Positions 43,905 to 56,463 of a stretch of 64,000 bases of DNA are shown here, piece after piece. How positions within the stretch are numbered: position 1 is the stretch's first letter; every line of letters begins with the position of its first letter. Under the pieces are notes generated by a model that worked only from the letters and a program-made list of their open reading frames with translations, did not search any database and was not told where the DNA came from. A program made the position numbers and the translations under genes. The stretch lies in the NCBI RefSeq assembly GCF_030272615.1, contig NC_081410.1:289169957-289233956 (forward strand), read 5' to 3'. This DNA comes from Cryptomeria japonica. Taxonomy: Eukaryota; Streptophyta; Pinopsida; Cupressales; Cupressaceae.

Positions 43905-45740
43905 CTTTTCCTTTTTCTCCTTCCTTTTTTCCACCTTCTCTTGTGTTTCACCTCTCAGTTGAACATCACCATCCTCATGCAAGCGAGGTGCTTCAGATGT
44001 AGCTTGTTATGTGGGAGAGTCAATGTGTGATATCAATTGATTAGGCACAAAAGATATGGATGTAATGAAGTAATATACCTTCTCCTTTTTATTCTTCCTT
44101 TCTTCCTTCTTGTGCTACTTATGACCTCCTAAATGAACAACACCATCCTCATGCGAGCAAGGTGCTTCAGATGCAGCCTATCGAGTGGGAGCATCAATGT
44201 TAGCTATTGATTGATCAGGCACACGAGATATGGATGTAATGCAATAATATACCTTCTCCTTTGTCTTCTTCATTTCTTCCTCCTTGTGTTTCTTATGACC
44301 TCTTGAATGAACAACACCATCCTCATGTGAGCAAGGTGCTTCAGATGCAGCCTATCTAGTGGGAGCATCAATGTTAGCTATCAATTGATTAGGCACACTA
44401 GATATGGATGTAATGCAAGAATATACCTTCTCCTTTTTCTTCTTCCTTTCTTCCTCCTTGGGCTACTTATGACCTCCTGATTGAACAACAACATCCTCGT
44501 GTGTGCAAGGTACTTGAGATGTAGCCTATCAAATGGGAGAATGAATGTAAGCTATCAATTTGTTAGGCAATATGAGATATGAATGCAATGCAAGAATATA
44601 CCTTCTACTTTTTCTTTTTTCTTTCTTCTTCCTTGTGTTGCTTATGACCTCCCAAATGAACAACACCATCCTCATGTGAGAAAGGTTCTTCAGATACGGC
44701 CTATCAAGTAGGAGAATCAATGTTAGCTATCAATTGATTAGGCACACTAGATATGGATGCAATGCAAGAATATACCTTCACCTTTTTCTTCTTCCTTTCT
44801 TCCTCCTTGTGTTGCTTATGACCTTCTGATTGAACAACAACATCCTCATGTGAGAAAGGTGCTTGAGATGCAGCCTATCAAATGTGAGCAAACAATAATC
44901 TCTCAATCGGTTAGGCACATGAGATATGGATGTAATACAAGAATATACCTTCTCCTTTTTCTTCTTCCTTTCTTCCTCCTTCTATTGCTTATGACCTCCC
45001 AAATGAATAGCACCATCCTCATATCAAGAAAGGTGCATCAAATGCAACTTGTCAAGTGGGAGCATCAATGTTAGCTATCAATTGATTAGAAACACTAGAT
45101 ATGGATGTAATTCAAGAATATACCATCTTCTTTTTCTTCTTCCTTTCTTCCTCCTTGTGTTGCTTATGATCTCTCGATTGAACAACAACATCCTTGTGCG
45201 AGAAAGGTGCTTTGGATGCATCTTATCAAATGGAAGCATGAAGGTAAGCTATCAACTGATTACACACATGATATATGGATGTAATGCAAGAATATACCTT
45301 CTCCTTTTTCTTCTTCATATGTTGCTTGTCACCTTTGGATTGAGAAGTGCCATGCTCATGCGAGAAATGTACTAGTTCAGATGAAGCCTGTCAAAAGGGA
45401 GCATGAATGTAAGCTACCAATTGATCACCCATGAGAGATATGAATAATGTCCAAGAATATACCTTTAGTTTATTTTTCTTCCTTTTTCCCTACTTATGTT
45501 GATGTCACCTCCCGATTCAAAAACACCATGCTCACACAAACCAGGTAGTGTTTCACAAGTAGCCTATCAAAATATGAGCATCAATGTAAGCTATCAATTG
45601 ATTAGCCATACGAGATATGAATGTAATGCATCAATTTACCTTCTCTTTTTTCTTCTTCCTACCCTCCTCCCTATGCTACTCATCACCACCCGATACAATG
45701 GTACCATGCTCGTGCAAACTACAGGCTACTTCAAAAGCAT
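43905..45740 (-). repeat. 174-bp tandem array: ~11 exon-plus-intron units
   Basis: Unit starts (5' splice position, 'atacc' on the plus strand) are at 43901, 44075, 44249, 44423, 44598, 44772, 44945, 45120, 45294, 45459 and 45635. The spacing is 173-176 bp except for one of 165. On the minus strand each unit is a ~99-bp exon, for example 44351-44253, coding ASEAPCSHEDGVVHS.. and then ..HKEEERKKKKEK, followed by a ~75-bp intron GTATATTC...GCTAAC...TTGATAG. The intron has a GT start, a branch-like CTAAC and an AG end. Exon lengths divisible by three keep the frame. In-frame TAG codons occur in at least two copies (near 44460 and 44112). The polypyrimidine look of the plus strand (tctcctttttcttcttcc) is the Glu/Lys codon tract in reverse. 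Confidence 0.8.
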
Positions 45741-46008
45741 ACTATTAAAATATGAGCAATTGAAGTTAGTTGTGAATTTCATAAAGATGTTATTTATCGA
45801 TTTTATAAAATAAAATCAATTGACCTTCGCTATTTTCTTCTTCCTTCACTCCAAAATAGGCTCCACATCAAACGAGCCCCCCACATGCTCCTCATGTGGT
45901 TTTCGAAGGTCACAACTGCCTTCACCTCTAGATTCACCAAGATCATGCTAAAGTAGAGTACAAAGTCATTTAGGGGTATGTATGCAAATGGAATTACTAA
46001 ATATAAAC

Positions 46009-46052
46009 AAAAAACAAAAAAAAGGAAAAAAAAACAAAAACAAAAATAAAAA
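46009..46052. repeat. A-rich low-complexity tract
   Basis: Runs of AAAC and AAAAG motifs inside a putative intron of the minus-strand gene. Confidence 0.7.
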
Positions 46053-46830
46053 CTGTCAATGGTGTGTATGCAACTTACCAAAGGTTTCAATTTTTTCAAA
46101 TGCAACAACCTCAATATCCTCTATCTTCTCACCTCTTGATTTTTTTTGGAGTTGTACTCGTCCATGGTTTCTCTTATTTATTTCCTTCCTACCTTTTGTA
46201 GGTCCTCATACGCATTCACACCATGGGCCAAACAAACCCGCTCAACTACATGTCACCATTGTGCTCTTACTTGTACTCTCATCTAGTATATGATATTGGT
46301 TGCCCTCCTTTCAGCATATACTTTAACTTTCTCAGGCAAAAGAGACCACCTAGGATGTTTCATAGTCATAGAACATGTGTGCTTACATGGCTGAATCGAA
46401 TCAAGATTGTGCTTGAACAATCTATGCACGTTATAAGACCAAAGATCCAAAAATATCACCTCTCCCACCTCGTCACAACTACCATACTCCTAATAATACA
46501 AAATCCTGCTACTGAGGCATTCATTTCTATATTTTGCATGCCCTTGCTCCAACATTTGCACATTAAATAGTCATGTTTCATGAACAGATAAAAGATCACT
46601 TTCCATAGGATAGCTTTTATGTTGAAATCAATGGAGAACATGCTTACAATACAACTAATACCTATCCTTCTTGACCATCCTATTCTATTTTATCATCATT
46701 ATCAGATGGAACCTTAGAAGATACATCTTCATCTTCAGTATGAGCCTCACTAAGCTTGTATTGGCTGGAAGAAGACCACAAATCTTCAGCCTCTGAGACC
46801 CATCATACGACTCACGGATTCTCCTGTACC

Positions 46831-49171
46831 ATAGAAGATAGCATGAGAAAAAAAGAGACATGTGAATGTTAGTGGAAACTAAATAATATGCACAACATGA
46901 ATAAATGTAAGAAAGAAATATATATTCTACCTCTCAATTCCACAAACTACTTAAACAATAAATTAAAAGCAGTCCCCAATTAAGAGCAAAGCATTCAACA
47001 ATCGAACCAACAACCTAGGAAAAAAACAACTGTTAGTGATAGATTAAATTTGAAATTAAACATACATGCCACAACAAAAATTTCTTTTCATCTATATTTA
47101 TTAATATTAAACACAATGTTATGACACAACAAGCATGCCTAAGTGGACAGAGAATTAACATATTCAATTGTACTAAGACAGTTTAACTTCAAACTCAATG
47201 TATCACTACAATAGTACTATATATCAACCAACATTATGTGTCCATTTTCCATTCTATTGGAATTATGGAGAAGAGGATGTTCACAATCAGTTACACCTCT
47301 AAAAATAACCCTAGCACTTTCTAAAATAAACCATTTAAAACAAATCAAAGGCCACCCATTTCACAACCCACAATTCCAAAAAAAATACCATGCGTCCTAT
47401 TTTGTATGGAGAATAAATTCTCCAAGCATGGGTTATTCTCCACATAAAATAGCACACCTCCTCAAACTTGCAGTGCATCAAACCCGTTGTGTTTTGCTAA
47501 AAATTAGATATGGTGACTTTGTAGTTGATAGATGTTGTTTCACCCTGCTCCCTCTTTCGTATGGTGAGCAAAACCTATGTTTCTCTCCCTACAACTTGCA
47601 GCATGGAAAAAGAAACCATACATCATAATCAAAATGACATGTCTTACACACAGCTGTCCACCCAAAAATAATCTTCCCACCATCTATCCACGTTATAGAA
47701 TCCAGATAGGACGTTTTGCTAGAAACTATTGCATCGTATTGTCATTGACATCAACCAATATGTATAGAATGTCAGTGATATGGATGGTTCTCGGTATGCA
47801 AGGTGAATTTAGGTTGCAAGAAGGAGATGTTACCAAGATGGATGTTTAACAGTAAGTAAACATGACCACTAGTAAGCAAGCAAAAGATAAAAGAGAAGAG
47901 TGTAATCCACTGGTAGGCATGATTATCAAGATATGCAGTAATGACATGTTTTACTCAAGGATAATGCAGGTATGAAGGCAGGTATAATATCACCAGTAAA
48001 TAGACTTAGTGGATGAATCCATGTGTTTGATGACAAGTTAGGTTGACCTACTGATAAAATAAAGGAAAGCAGGCATGAAGGATAACCGGTAAGGTGACAT
48101 GTACTAACAGGGTTAGTGAACCAGTGAGCACCGATAGTATGTCTTGATTGGTGAATGAATCTTAACTGACTCAATGGATTGAACAAAGGTGGATGCCAAC
48201 AAGGATGATAGGTGGATACCAGGTGGAAAGCATCCAGAGGTCGGTGAAGTATTCATCGACGTGGTAGGTGATGGGAAAGTTGACTTTAAATAAGGAACCC
48301 ATAAGTCACAAGTCAATGACAAAAGATGTGTGGCTCGAGGTGGATCAAGATGCAGAATATTTTTGATGTAAACCAAGTAGGACAATCTGATCTTCATGCT
48401 CATTGGTCGAAGGAAACAATTGAGACATTAATGGTGAGTGACAAAGTAAGACCGAAAAATAAGTTGCAAGTTGCCAAATTTAGAAAGCATGTACAAATGT
48501 CATAAGAAATGGTGGCGATGTTTGACCTATTGTAGATCATCAATTGAGGAGATGAGCTCTGATTAGATTTGATACGGATTGAGTTGGTGGAGAAAAGACC
48601 TAGTGCACCACCATTTGAACTCTGGTCTTGGCGGGAAAGCCAAGCATAAATATGCAGACCAAAAATGAAAGAAGATGCTGCTAGATGTGAAAAAAGACAG
48701 AGCAACTAAGAGAGAAGAGAGTGATTAGAGAGAAGATCAAAAGCATCTGTGTTGGAGTTGACTGATAGAAAAGTAGAACTAGTAAGAGGGTTTATCAGAG
48801 GTTTTACTAGTAAGGTTAGAGCAACTGGAAAGCTGCCAAAAAGGATAAGAATTGTGTGAACTGGCAACGGAGATTCAGGAAGAAAGTTGTTGAAGGTGAA
48901 GGAGAAAAGAGAGTGTATCAGTGGAGGTTATGCAAGACAAAATTAGGGTGGAAAGGATATAAACAAAGGACAGTGAATCAACAGAGAACTATGCAGAGGA
49001 GAACCGGTAGAGAAGAGTTAAATCGGTAAAGTATTTAAGTTGCAAGTGTTACATGACTCATTTGTAACAAGGCTATAAGTATTGTATTGCTTATATTAAT
49101 TGTGATCATTGAGTTGGAGCTTGGTGTAGGGGTTGGTGCTCCTTGGGTTGGTGCCCTAAACATTGCAACTA
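46831..49171. other. Unassigned; right part LTR-like
   Basis: No gene is supported. 47236-47849 has open frames without recognisable domains. About 47850-49171 has the texture of an LTR (no ORFs, a ctataagta TATA-like box at ~49071 and short 'accggta' words) and ends near ggttggtgccctaaac, a possible PBS-like TTGGTGCC. The minus-strand element starting at 49172 appears to be inserted beside it. No second LTR copy confirms this. Confidence 0.3.
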
Positions 49172-50291
49172 TGTGTGTCAACTTGAATTTTATCTTCATA
49201 ATACTACCTGCAATATATTAGTTTCACAAAATACAAAGGAAATGCTACAAGAAATCCAAACTCAACCAATGAAACTACATGAAATTGATATTAAAATAAA
49301 AACACTATTATTACCTTCTTGATTTAAGTTGCAATGTGTCCTAGCTCCATTGTTCTTGGTTGCAGATGATTTGCTCTCAGACAAGCACTGGTTGCTTCCA
49401 AGATGGCATATGAAGAATGGATTGATAACTGATAGTTAACTAATACTATGATATGCAATGCAAATGATTTAAAGCTAAATGATTATACTAAATTGCTAAA
49501 TTTCTTCAAGAAAAAAACTCACGGATGCATAAGTTTTACTCAAATTTTTAACTTGAAGACTAACTCTTTCTCAACTCAAACTCCTACTTTTATAGACTTT
49601 TGAGAGGATAAGACAATGTGTCCTGGATGAATGGTCATGATCAAATCTGCAAATTTGGATGGCTATGAGAGAAGGTAAAGGTTGAGAGAAAGGGGGAAGG
49701 AGAAGACAAGTGTCACTCATCTCACCTTGACTAGGTTATTGACTAAGGCAATCTAGGATTGGTTGGAGAATATTTAGGCATGGGAGGACAAGTGGACTCA
49801 AGTCCTTCCTAAGATGTAGGGATGTTGGAGAGAATATAGAAGAAGGTTAAGAAATATGTGTACGTACACAATATTTTATTTATTTTGGAAGTTGGAGATA
49901 AGTGCCTAATAAATATTTTTGTTGAATTAATTTAACCACATGATGGATGAGTTGGCAAAGGAAAGATGAAGTGGAGATGGAAGGTGAGTTGGAAAAGAGA
50001 TTATATAATTTAAGAAATTATTTAATATTTGAGACTATAGGAGAGAAGAATAACCATTAAATATTATATATTTAATTGATTATGGGAATAATTAAATATT
50101 TAATTAATTGATTAGAGGAAAAGGATAAATGAATTAATTAATAAAATGTTTCAATTAAATTAATTAATACAAGGACATGAAATGAATTAAATAAATTAAT
50201 CTTTTCAAATTAACTATTCAATAGAAGAATAATTATTAAATAAATATAAAATATTTATTTAATAGCTCATAGCCATTTTTATGTGTATACA
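49172..50291 (-). repeat. 3' LTR of the TR-GAG-like element (~1120 bp)
   Basis: On the minus strand it begins TGTATACACATAAAAATGG directly after the polypurine tract and ends CAAGTTGACACACA. The start resembles the outer element's TGT.GACACCTAAAAA, and the CACACA end is shared with the other gypsy LTRs here. The boundaries rest on these terminal motifs, because no partner copy was found. Confidence 0.55.
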
Positions 50292-50306
50292 TTTTTCTCC
50301 TCTTTG
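50292..50306 (-). other. Polypurine tract of the TR-GAG-like element
   Basis: The minus strand reads CAAAGAGGAGAAAAA, the same type as caaagaggggaaag (42606) and caaagaggggcaaa (35958). It directly precedes the LTR. Confidence 0.7.
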
Positions 50307-50939
50307 AAATGATGTCGAGACAACATTGTTTCAAATATTATATCAAGTCTTGATAGTGTGCTTGATGGAGATAAATATCCTGATTGTGTTCCCCCTCGGG
50401 AGATAGATTGTGAAATTGTTGAAAAAATTGGATAAGCGATTGATCTCAGGATAATTGAAAAGGTCCTTCAATTAAATTCATTTGTGAAAAATAAATAAAA
50501 TTTTCCCACTTAAAAGCATTAATTACCCTTCCAAATGGTAATTATAAAATTAACCTAGGTTAATTTTATTCTCATTTGCATCCTTGTCAGCTTGTAGAGT
50601 GAGAAGAATTGTCTTGTTGAGGTGGCAAAATGGTGATTCAATTCGAGAACCATCGATTTGAGTGCATTCAATGATAGCAGTGACCTCTTGACTATGGTTA
50701 TCTAGTATGTACCTTATTCCAAGTTTGCTTTCAACTTTCCATACTGATTTCCTTGCTTTTCAACATGTTTTAGGTTTTGTTTTGAATTTTTTGATTTTTG
50801 ACTTTGCGTGTTAGCACTTTTACTTTCTTGGTTTGTGCTTTTGCTTGTAGATTTCCACTTTTGTTAAGTTAGCACATTTGTTTGTTTGGTTATCATTTTT
50901 TCTTGGGATGCTAGTGCTTTCATAGAATGCATGCTTTTG

Positions 50940-52294
50940 TTTTATGTGTTCACGTAAATTTGAAAAAGATTAGCGCTTTTGATTGATTTAGCGCTTTTGA
51001 CTTGGCGGTTAGCACATTTGTTGAAAAGGGTAGCATTTTTTAATGATTTAGGTGAAAGTAGAAAGTTATGTGAAGAATATTTTCCCATTCCTTCATCATT
51101 TAATTTGAGCTTTTTCTCAAAGGTTTCCCATAACTTTTCTTGAATTTCTTTGGTAGGATATACTGATTCTCTATTATGCAAAACTCTTGTATCTTATGTT
51201 GGCTTCAAATTATTGCAATATTGGCTGGAGTTTGCAAATATACTGACCTCTTTTCCCTAATGAGGAAACTTTACATATTGGTGACATGTAGAAGCAACTT
51301 CTTGCATGTTGTGAATCCATTGTCTTCCCAAAAGAATTCTATAAGAGAGATTAAAATCTAAAACCTGGCATAATGTATTCCTTTCCATAGGTCCTATTTT
51401 GATTGGTAACACCACGGTTCCTTTAGAAGAATGTTCTTCTTCATCATAACCTTTAATGGTTATTTTCTTCTTTAGATCTACTGCATTTTTTGAATATCCC
51501 AAATCCTTTATTAAACTTAATGTACAAATGTTTAGGCCAACTCCACCATCTATGAGTATGCATTTGACACGAGTTTTGTGAATGGTGACTTCAACATGTA
51601 AGGGAGCATTGTGAGGATGTTGCAAGGATGCATCATAATTTTCAAAAAATGATAAGCAATGAGGGCCTATAAGGTGTCCCACCATGTTTTGGAACTGATC
51701 TACATCCAGGTCTTTTGAAACTGTTATTTCCGTTAGAGCTTTTTCTAAAATTTTCTTATGCATAGGTGAAACTTTGAGAAGCTCTAAAATTGATATTTGA
51801 GCGGGTATTATTTGCAATTGTTCCACTAAGTTATATTGTCGTGAAGTGGATGTTGATTCATTTTTTATACCCAAAAATGTAACCTTCGCTTTGCTTCTCG
51901 TAATGACATTGATTGGTTCAGAGGGTGTGTTATCTTTAATGATGATGACATTTACCACATCATCATACATATAAGTGTAGTTCACTTTAGCTTTGCCTTT
52001 TTCATCTTTTGATTTAGATTGTTCACCTTTTTCATAGTTTGGAAGTGGAGTTTTAAAGGCTAGATGTGATTCATTTGTCTTATGACTATCCACTGTGATA
52101 GTTCCATTATCGATTAAATCTTGGATAAGGTGTTTCAATCTTTGACAATCATTAGTTTGGTGTCCTTTATTTTGATGGTAATTGCAGAAATGATTGTCGT
52201 TCCACCAATTAGGTTTGACTTGTGGTTCATAACTTCTTGCTTCTGGTAAAATAATCAGTTTATTCACAAGAAGAGTTTTCAAAGTTGATTCCAA
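50940..52294 (-). pseudogene. Gypsy protease region of the TR-GAG-like element
   Basis: A 345-residue open frame (52294-51257) begins in Gag with a CNYHQNKGHQTNDC knuckle-like motif, then QISILELLKVSPMHKKILEKA and the protease motif CILIDGGVGLNICTL, and ends near LLGRQWIHNMQEV. A stop at 51257 interrupts KFPH; the same frame then continues with GKEVSIFANSSQYCNN, which aligns with GVEVNIPADTSYTCNA of the nested gypsy. Further on (51181-50942), FEKKLKLNDEGMGKYS aligns with LEKKLRITNTGMDGYK. Pol should start beyond this point, but nothing of it is present. Confidence 0.8.
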
Positions 52295-53610
52295 GGGTTC
52301 TCTAATGTTTGTAAATTTCCTGCAAGGATTGGAGAAGAAAGACTTGGATTTATTATTTTATTAATTTTTATTAATTGGGATTTGACTTGATAGATTAAAA
52401 AATGGTTTTTCTTTTGTAGGATTATTGTCGTCATTTCCTCCATTGATGACATTCCTATTCTTTGACCAGAATTTAGGTTTGTCATTTTTGTTGTTATTGT
52501 TGTTGTTGTTATTGTGATTGTTATTGTAGGAATTATTGTAAAGCTTTAGCTCTCCTTTCTTTACCATTGCATCTTCTACTTTTAGACCATTCTCAATCAT
52601 CTTGGTGAAAGGATGACATTTCATTTTTAGACGATAACTCATTTCACTGATAAGATTATCAATGAATATGCCCATTTTTCTTGATCAGGTACATATCTTG
52701 GATACCTATTAAACATTTGTTTCCATCATTGTAAGAAGATCATGAAAGATTCACCATTCTTTTTCTTAACATTGGATAACTCTAGCATTGTTATGTTATT
52801 TCTTACATTGTAGGAGTATTGTGAAATAAACCTATTCATGAATTCTTCAAATGATTTGATTCCAGATGGTAATCTTCATAACCATTCCATTGATTGTCCA
52901 TTTAAACTCCTAGGGAATAGACACATCATGTAAGTTTCATCATGTGCAAATTTCATACTCATAGTACAAAATTCCCTAATGTGATCTTGGGGATCAGATT
53001 TCCCATCGTATTTATCATATTTGGGGATTTCGCAATGCTGTGGAAATGGTATCATATTTAAACTTTTGTCAAAAGGATATAGGAAGATATCTTCCAATGA
53101 ATACTTCTTGGAACTCATTCCATTTTGTATATCTTGTATTTGTTGTTGTAGAGTTTGCATTTGGTGAGTGATATTTAACAAAGGATTATCCATACAGTTT
53201 CTCCTAGTCTCTTCATAAGTTCTTCTATCACTATGCTCTCTTCTTGTGTCATCATGTTCATTTCTTGTTTATTCATGGTTTCTTTGTTTATATCTTTGTT
53301 ATTTGGATCATCTATGTTTTGAGTGTTATTTGTCTCTGCATCTTCTTTCAAGCCTTCTATGTTAAAGTCTTGTGGCAATTTAGCTCCTGATTTTGCCAAC
53401 ATCAAAAGATATTTTTCTTTTTGCTTCGCTAATAATTTTTCCATTAGTCTATCAAATGTGAAAACTTTCTCAAGGTCTCTAATGGTATTATTAACTGCTT
53501 CTTCATCTACAATTGTATACCCAAGTCTGGAACGTTGAATTATCTTCTTCTTCCATTTATTTTTGTTGTTTTTTGAATTGTTTATATTGAGCTCTAGTCC
53601 AAACTGGCAT
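52279..53610 (-). pseudogene. Gypsy Gag of the TR-GAG-like element, broken
   Basis: ATG at 53610 (MPVWTRAQYKQFKKQQK, then TAA) parallels the start of the nested gypsy gag. After a frame change come LLAKQKEKYLLMLAKSGAKLP, the capsid core PKYDKYDGKSDPQDHIREF (~53010) and LFPRSLNGQSMEWL (~52890), then HPFTKMIENGLKVEDAMVKK (~52590) and an Asn-repeat encoded by TTG/TTATTG runs. There are several frameshifts and stops. The function was to form the particle that packages the element RNA. Confidence 0.8.
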
Positions 53611-56419
53611 GTGATTGTTTAAAAAAATTTCTAAAGTTTTGACCTTCTAAAAACAACTCAATAGGTGATTATTGGTTTAGGAAGGTATGCTTTGTTGATT
53701 TTACCACTGTTGATGGTTCATTGTGAGAAAGTGTCTCTTTGTTGAAAAGAACATCCTTGCAAAATTTCTCCATCAAATTCTGATCCGCAACCACATAAAT
53801 AGTGATGAAAAAGGTGTAGGAATGTCCTATGTTTTAACAAGATCTTGCGATTGATATACAAGAATCTTATCCTCTTCTGAGTAGCTTTATAACTAGGTTT
53901 TATTTTCTTAAGGTGATATTTATAAGTCATATAAGCATATGATAGTTTACAAGTTTGCTTGATTCCAATGTGAGTACAATTTTGATTTTGATATAACCTA
54001 GGTTCAAAATAGGAAAGATATATCCAAGATAATGAACACAAGGTGGATTGATCAAGTTTCGTGATAGAGGATTTGATATATCCTGATGAGAAACTAATAA
54101 TGATGTTGATTTTTGCACTTAAGATATTTGAATCACTAGCTTGTTGAATGTTTTATGCTTATGGGAACCTTTTGGAAATAGACTATTGGATTGATAACCC
54201 AGTTATTGAGCCAATTTGAAGATGTGCGATAGTTTAAAGACAATTCTACTCAAAAAGTGTTTTGATACTGACTTTGAAATTTTGGTTTGAATGCTTTGTC
54301 TCAGCTGCGAGAAAGCATTTGTGTTAACTTCTGGTCAAAAGTGCTAACTTATGGGACAAATGCACTACTTTGTTGCTTGAAAGCATTGTTTTGACTGTGT
54401 TTCAAGGATTTTTCAATTTTTCGAGCAAGTTGTTAGATTTTTGGTCATTTTTAGATGTTGATTTTCTTCAATTTTTTGCCATTCTAAGCATGTTATAGAC
54501 ATAGAAGAAAATATTTGAAAAACAAAATGCACAAGCAAGTATGAACCCTATGGAAGGTTGAGACAATAATTGTTGAATCTCACATGGGGTTTCCCTCGAG
54601 GCTACACTATTCAAAGTGGATATTTAGATGCTTGAATCCACTACCTCCACCCTCGACACTCACTTCTCTAGGGAAGCCAAGCACCAGTTTACATGAAAAA
54701 TCCCCATGGGAAACTTTATATCTCTACTAAGAACTATATGTGTGTGAGCCCCTTCAGAGGTCTAACCTCTTGTGCCAACAATTAGAAGGATTTTGGAAAC
54801 TATTACAAGTGGTTTTTAGTAAAGGCTTCTGATCATGTGGCCATACATACGGCACTTTCAGCTTTGTAAATACAAAAGGTTCCCAGCCTAGAGGTTACGC
54901 TCCATAGGGTTTATGGGGAAACATAGTGTCAGTATGAACTTATCAGCACAAGTTATTTGTGACTTTCATCACAAACATGATTTATTTAGAGTGGATCGGA
55001 AGGACTTGGTATTAGCCCATTTCCACTTTGGGTTATTCCCCTCTCATTAGCCCCCACAAGGAAGCTTCGGAAGGCAGGCCCTCTAAAGGCTACACATAAA
55101 AGAAATTAGGTCTGTTTTCTGATCACGGTATGAGGGTAAGAGCATACTTACCTACTACTTCATCAAGCATGAAAAATACAAGTTTATTTTAGCCCTCTAT
55201 AATCCATGTGCAACTACTTTAAAGAAGTCACTCAAAATGCAAGTTGCATGCTATCAATTTATCCCTTAGTTAAGCTAAATGAGCAAGATATGATGTGTTA
55301 CTTGTTATCACTCAAATTGCACCTGTAATGCACAAGCTAAAAGCTCAAATAACTTGATGACACATGGGATAATTTGTAGGCTTGTGGGTTGCCTATAGTG
55401 AGAATTAACGTCTAGATGAAGGGTTGGTTCCATGTGAATAACTCTAAATTCTTTACCAAGAAAAAGGATAAGAAACTAAAAATGAAACTAGAAAGACTTT
55501 GCAAATGCTAAACTAAGGTGATGTATCAATATGATATCTTAAAATGACAGAAATACACTCCTTAAAACACCAATCTGCACAAATAGACTTCTGGTTCACA
55601 ACACATAAATATTTCATGCAAAGGATTTAAACACAAGAAATTGAAAGGAAAGAAAACTTTCACAATCAACCAAATGAACCAATTAATCACAATTCACAAC
55701 TTGTGACTTACAAATGAGACATAAAATTTAAAGGTTATCTAGACAATAACACAATAAACTAACTCTCAATCATGAATAAGAAAATGAACTAAAAAGATAT
55801 AAGGCATAGCTGATAATTTTATTCAGTATCCTGTCATAAAACTGCACAAGAGCTACAAGAATGTATTCTCTGCTAAAACCAGCAAGAGAATGATCAAGAG
55901 CTAGTGAAGAAAGATAAAAAAAATTCACTTTATAGAAAAACCTTCCAAAAGGCAGAGGAAAGATGACTCTAAAATAACTAAAGATGAACCCTCATTGAAA
56001 ATATCTTCTCTGAAAACTGATCCTCGAGCAGAAATGAAATGCCACCAAAATAGGCTTCAAAACATGCAAAAATGTGGGTAACTTAGCTCAAACTCTTGGT
56101 CAACTAAAGGTTGGCCCATGTGGCACTCAAAATCAAGCCTTATCACCTCAAAATAATGAGAAAAACTCAAGTAAACTTGCACTCAAGCTCAAATCCGACC
56201 CCAAACTACACGATGACTTCTCCTCATGATGAGTTCGATCTTTTAGCATGTATGCATATTAGGAAGATTTCTAAAGTAAATATGTAAGACAAGTCATAAT
56301 AAACACTAAGTGGATTCATAATTTATGCAGCTTGGATATTTATTTTACAATTTTTCATATTGTGTCTACATGCTAAAGACCAACTCAAAGTGCCTATTAA
56401 GATGCTAATGTTAATTATC

Positions 56420-56420
<1 letters not shown>
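53611..56420. other. Unassigned; probably the leader of the TR-GAG-like element and beyond
   Basis: No gene is supported. The left part is the expected position of the 5' leader and LTR of the minus-strand element, and words such as 'gtgctaac.tatgg' recur as in its 3' spacer. A minus-strand TGTAGACACAATATG at 56370 resembles an LTR start, but it is not similar to the LTR at 50291-49172 further in. Confidence 0.35.

Positions 56421-56458
<38 letters not shown>
56421..56458. repeat. (CA)n microsatellite
   Basis: An uninterrupted CA dinucleotide run of about 36 bp, followed by tatata. Confidence 0.95.

Positions 56459-56463
<5 letters not shown>

Larger units (their letters stand above)
43775..46830 (-). 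pseudogene. Minus-strand multi-exon gene with a tandem exon array (function unknown, possibly CACTA-like)
   Basis: Exon-like blocks on the minus strand. From the upstream end: an acidic segment near 46800-46690 (WVSEAEDLWSSSSQYKLSEA); frames around 46470-46290; a block at 46290-46078 with two stops that includes RGPTKGRKEINKRNHGR and KSRGEKIEDIEVVAFEKIE and ends at a TTTG|GTAAGTTG donor; a block at 45957-45830 ending in KKKIAK|GTCAATTG; then about eleven repeated 33-residue exons (45740-43905). An RGPTK.. start resembles the N-terminal part of CACTA-associated plant proteins, but this is weak. No catalytic domain was found. The outer retroelement abuts it at 43774 and may have inserted into one of its introns. 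Confidence 0.4.
49172..53610 (-). mobile_element. TR-GAG-like minus-strand gypsy derivative (gag and protease, no pol)
   Basis: On the minus strand: Gag from ATG 53610, protease to ~51200, a remnant linker to ~50940, then only non-coding DNA to a polypurine tract (50306-50292) and a 3' LTR (50291-49172). RT, RNase H and integrase are entirely absent although the polypurine tract and LTR are in place, so pol was deleted. Gag and protease motifs match the nested gypsy at 23110-26000 block for block, so it is a sister family. The 5' LTR, expected right of 53610, was not located; the true right end of the element is therefore unknown. Confidence 0.7.

Noticed and set aside
47236-47849. Open frames of 130 and 90 residues on the plus strand
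   Set aside because: No recognisable motif and no supporting context; treated as unassigned.
56361-56370. Minus-strand TGTAGACACA taken as the missing 5' LTR start of the TR-GAG-like element
   Set aside because: The following sequence does not resemble the 3' LTR at 50291-49172, and no PBS was found at the matching end near 54770.
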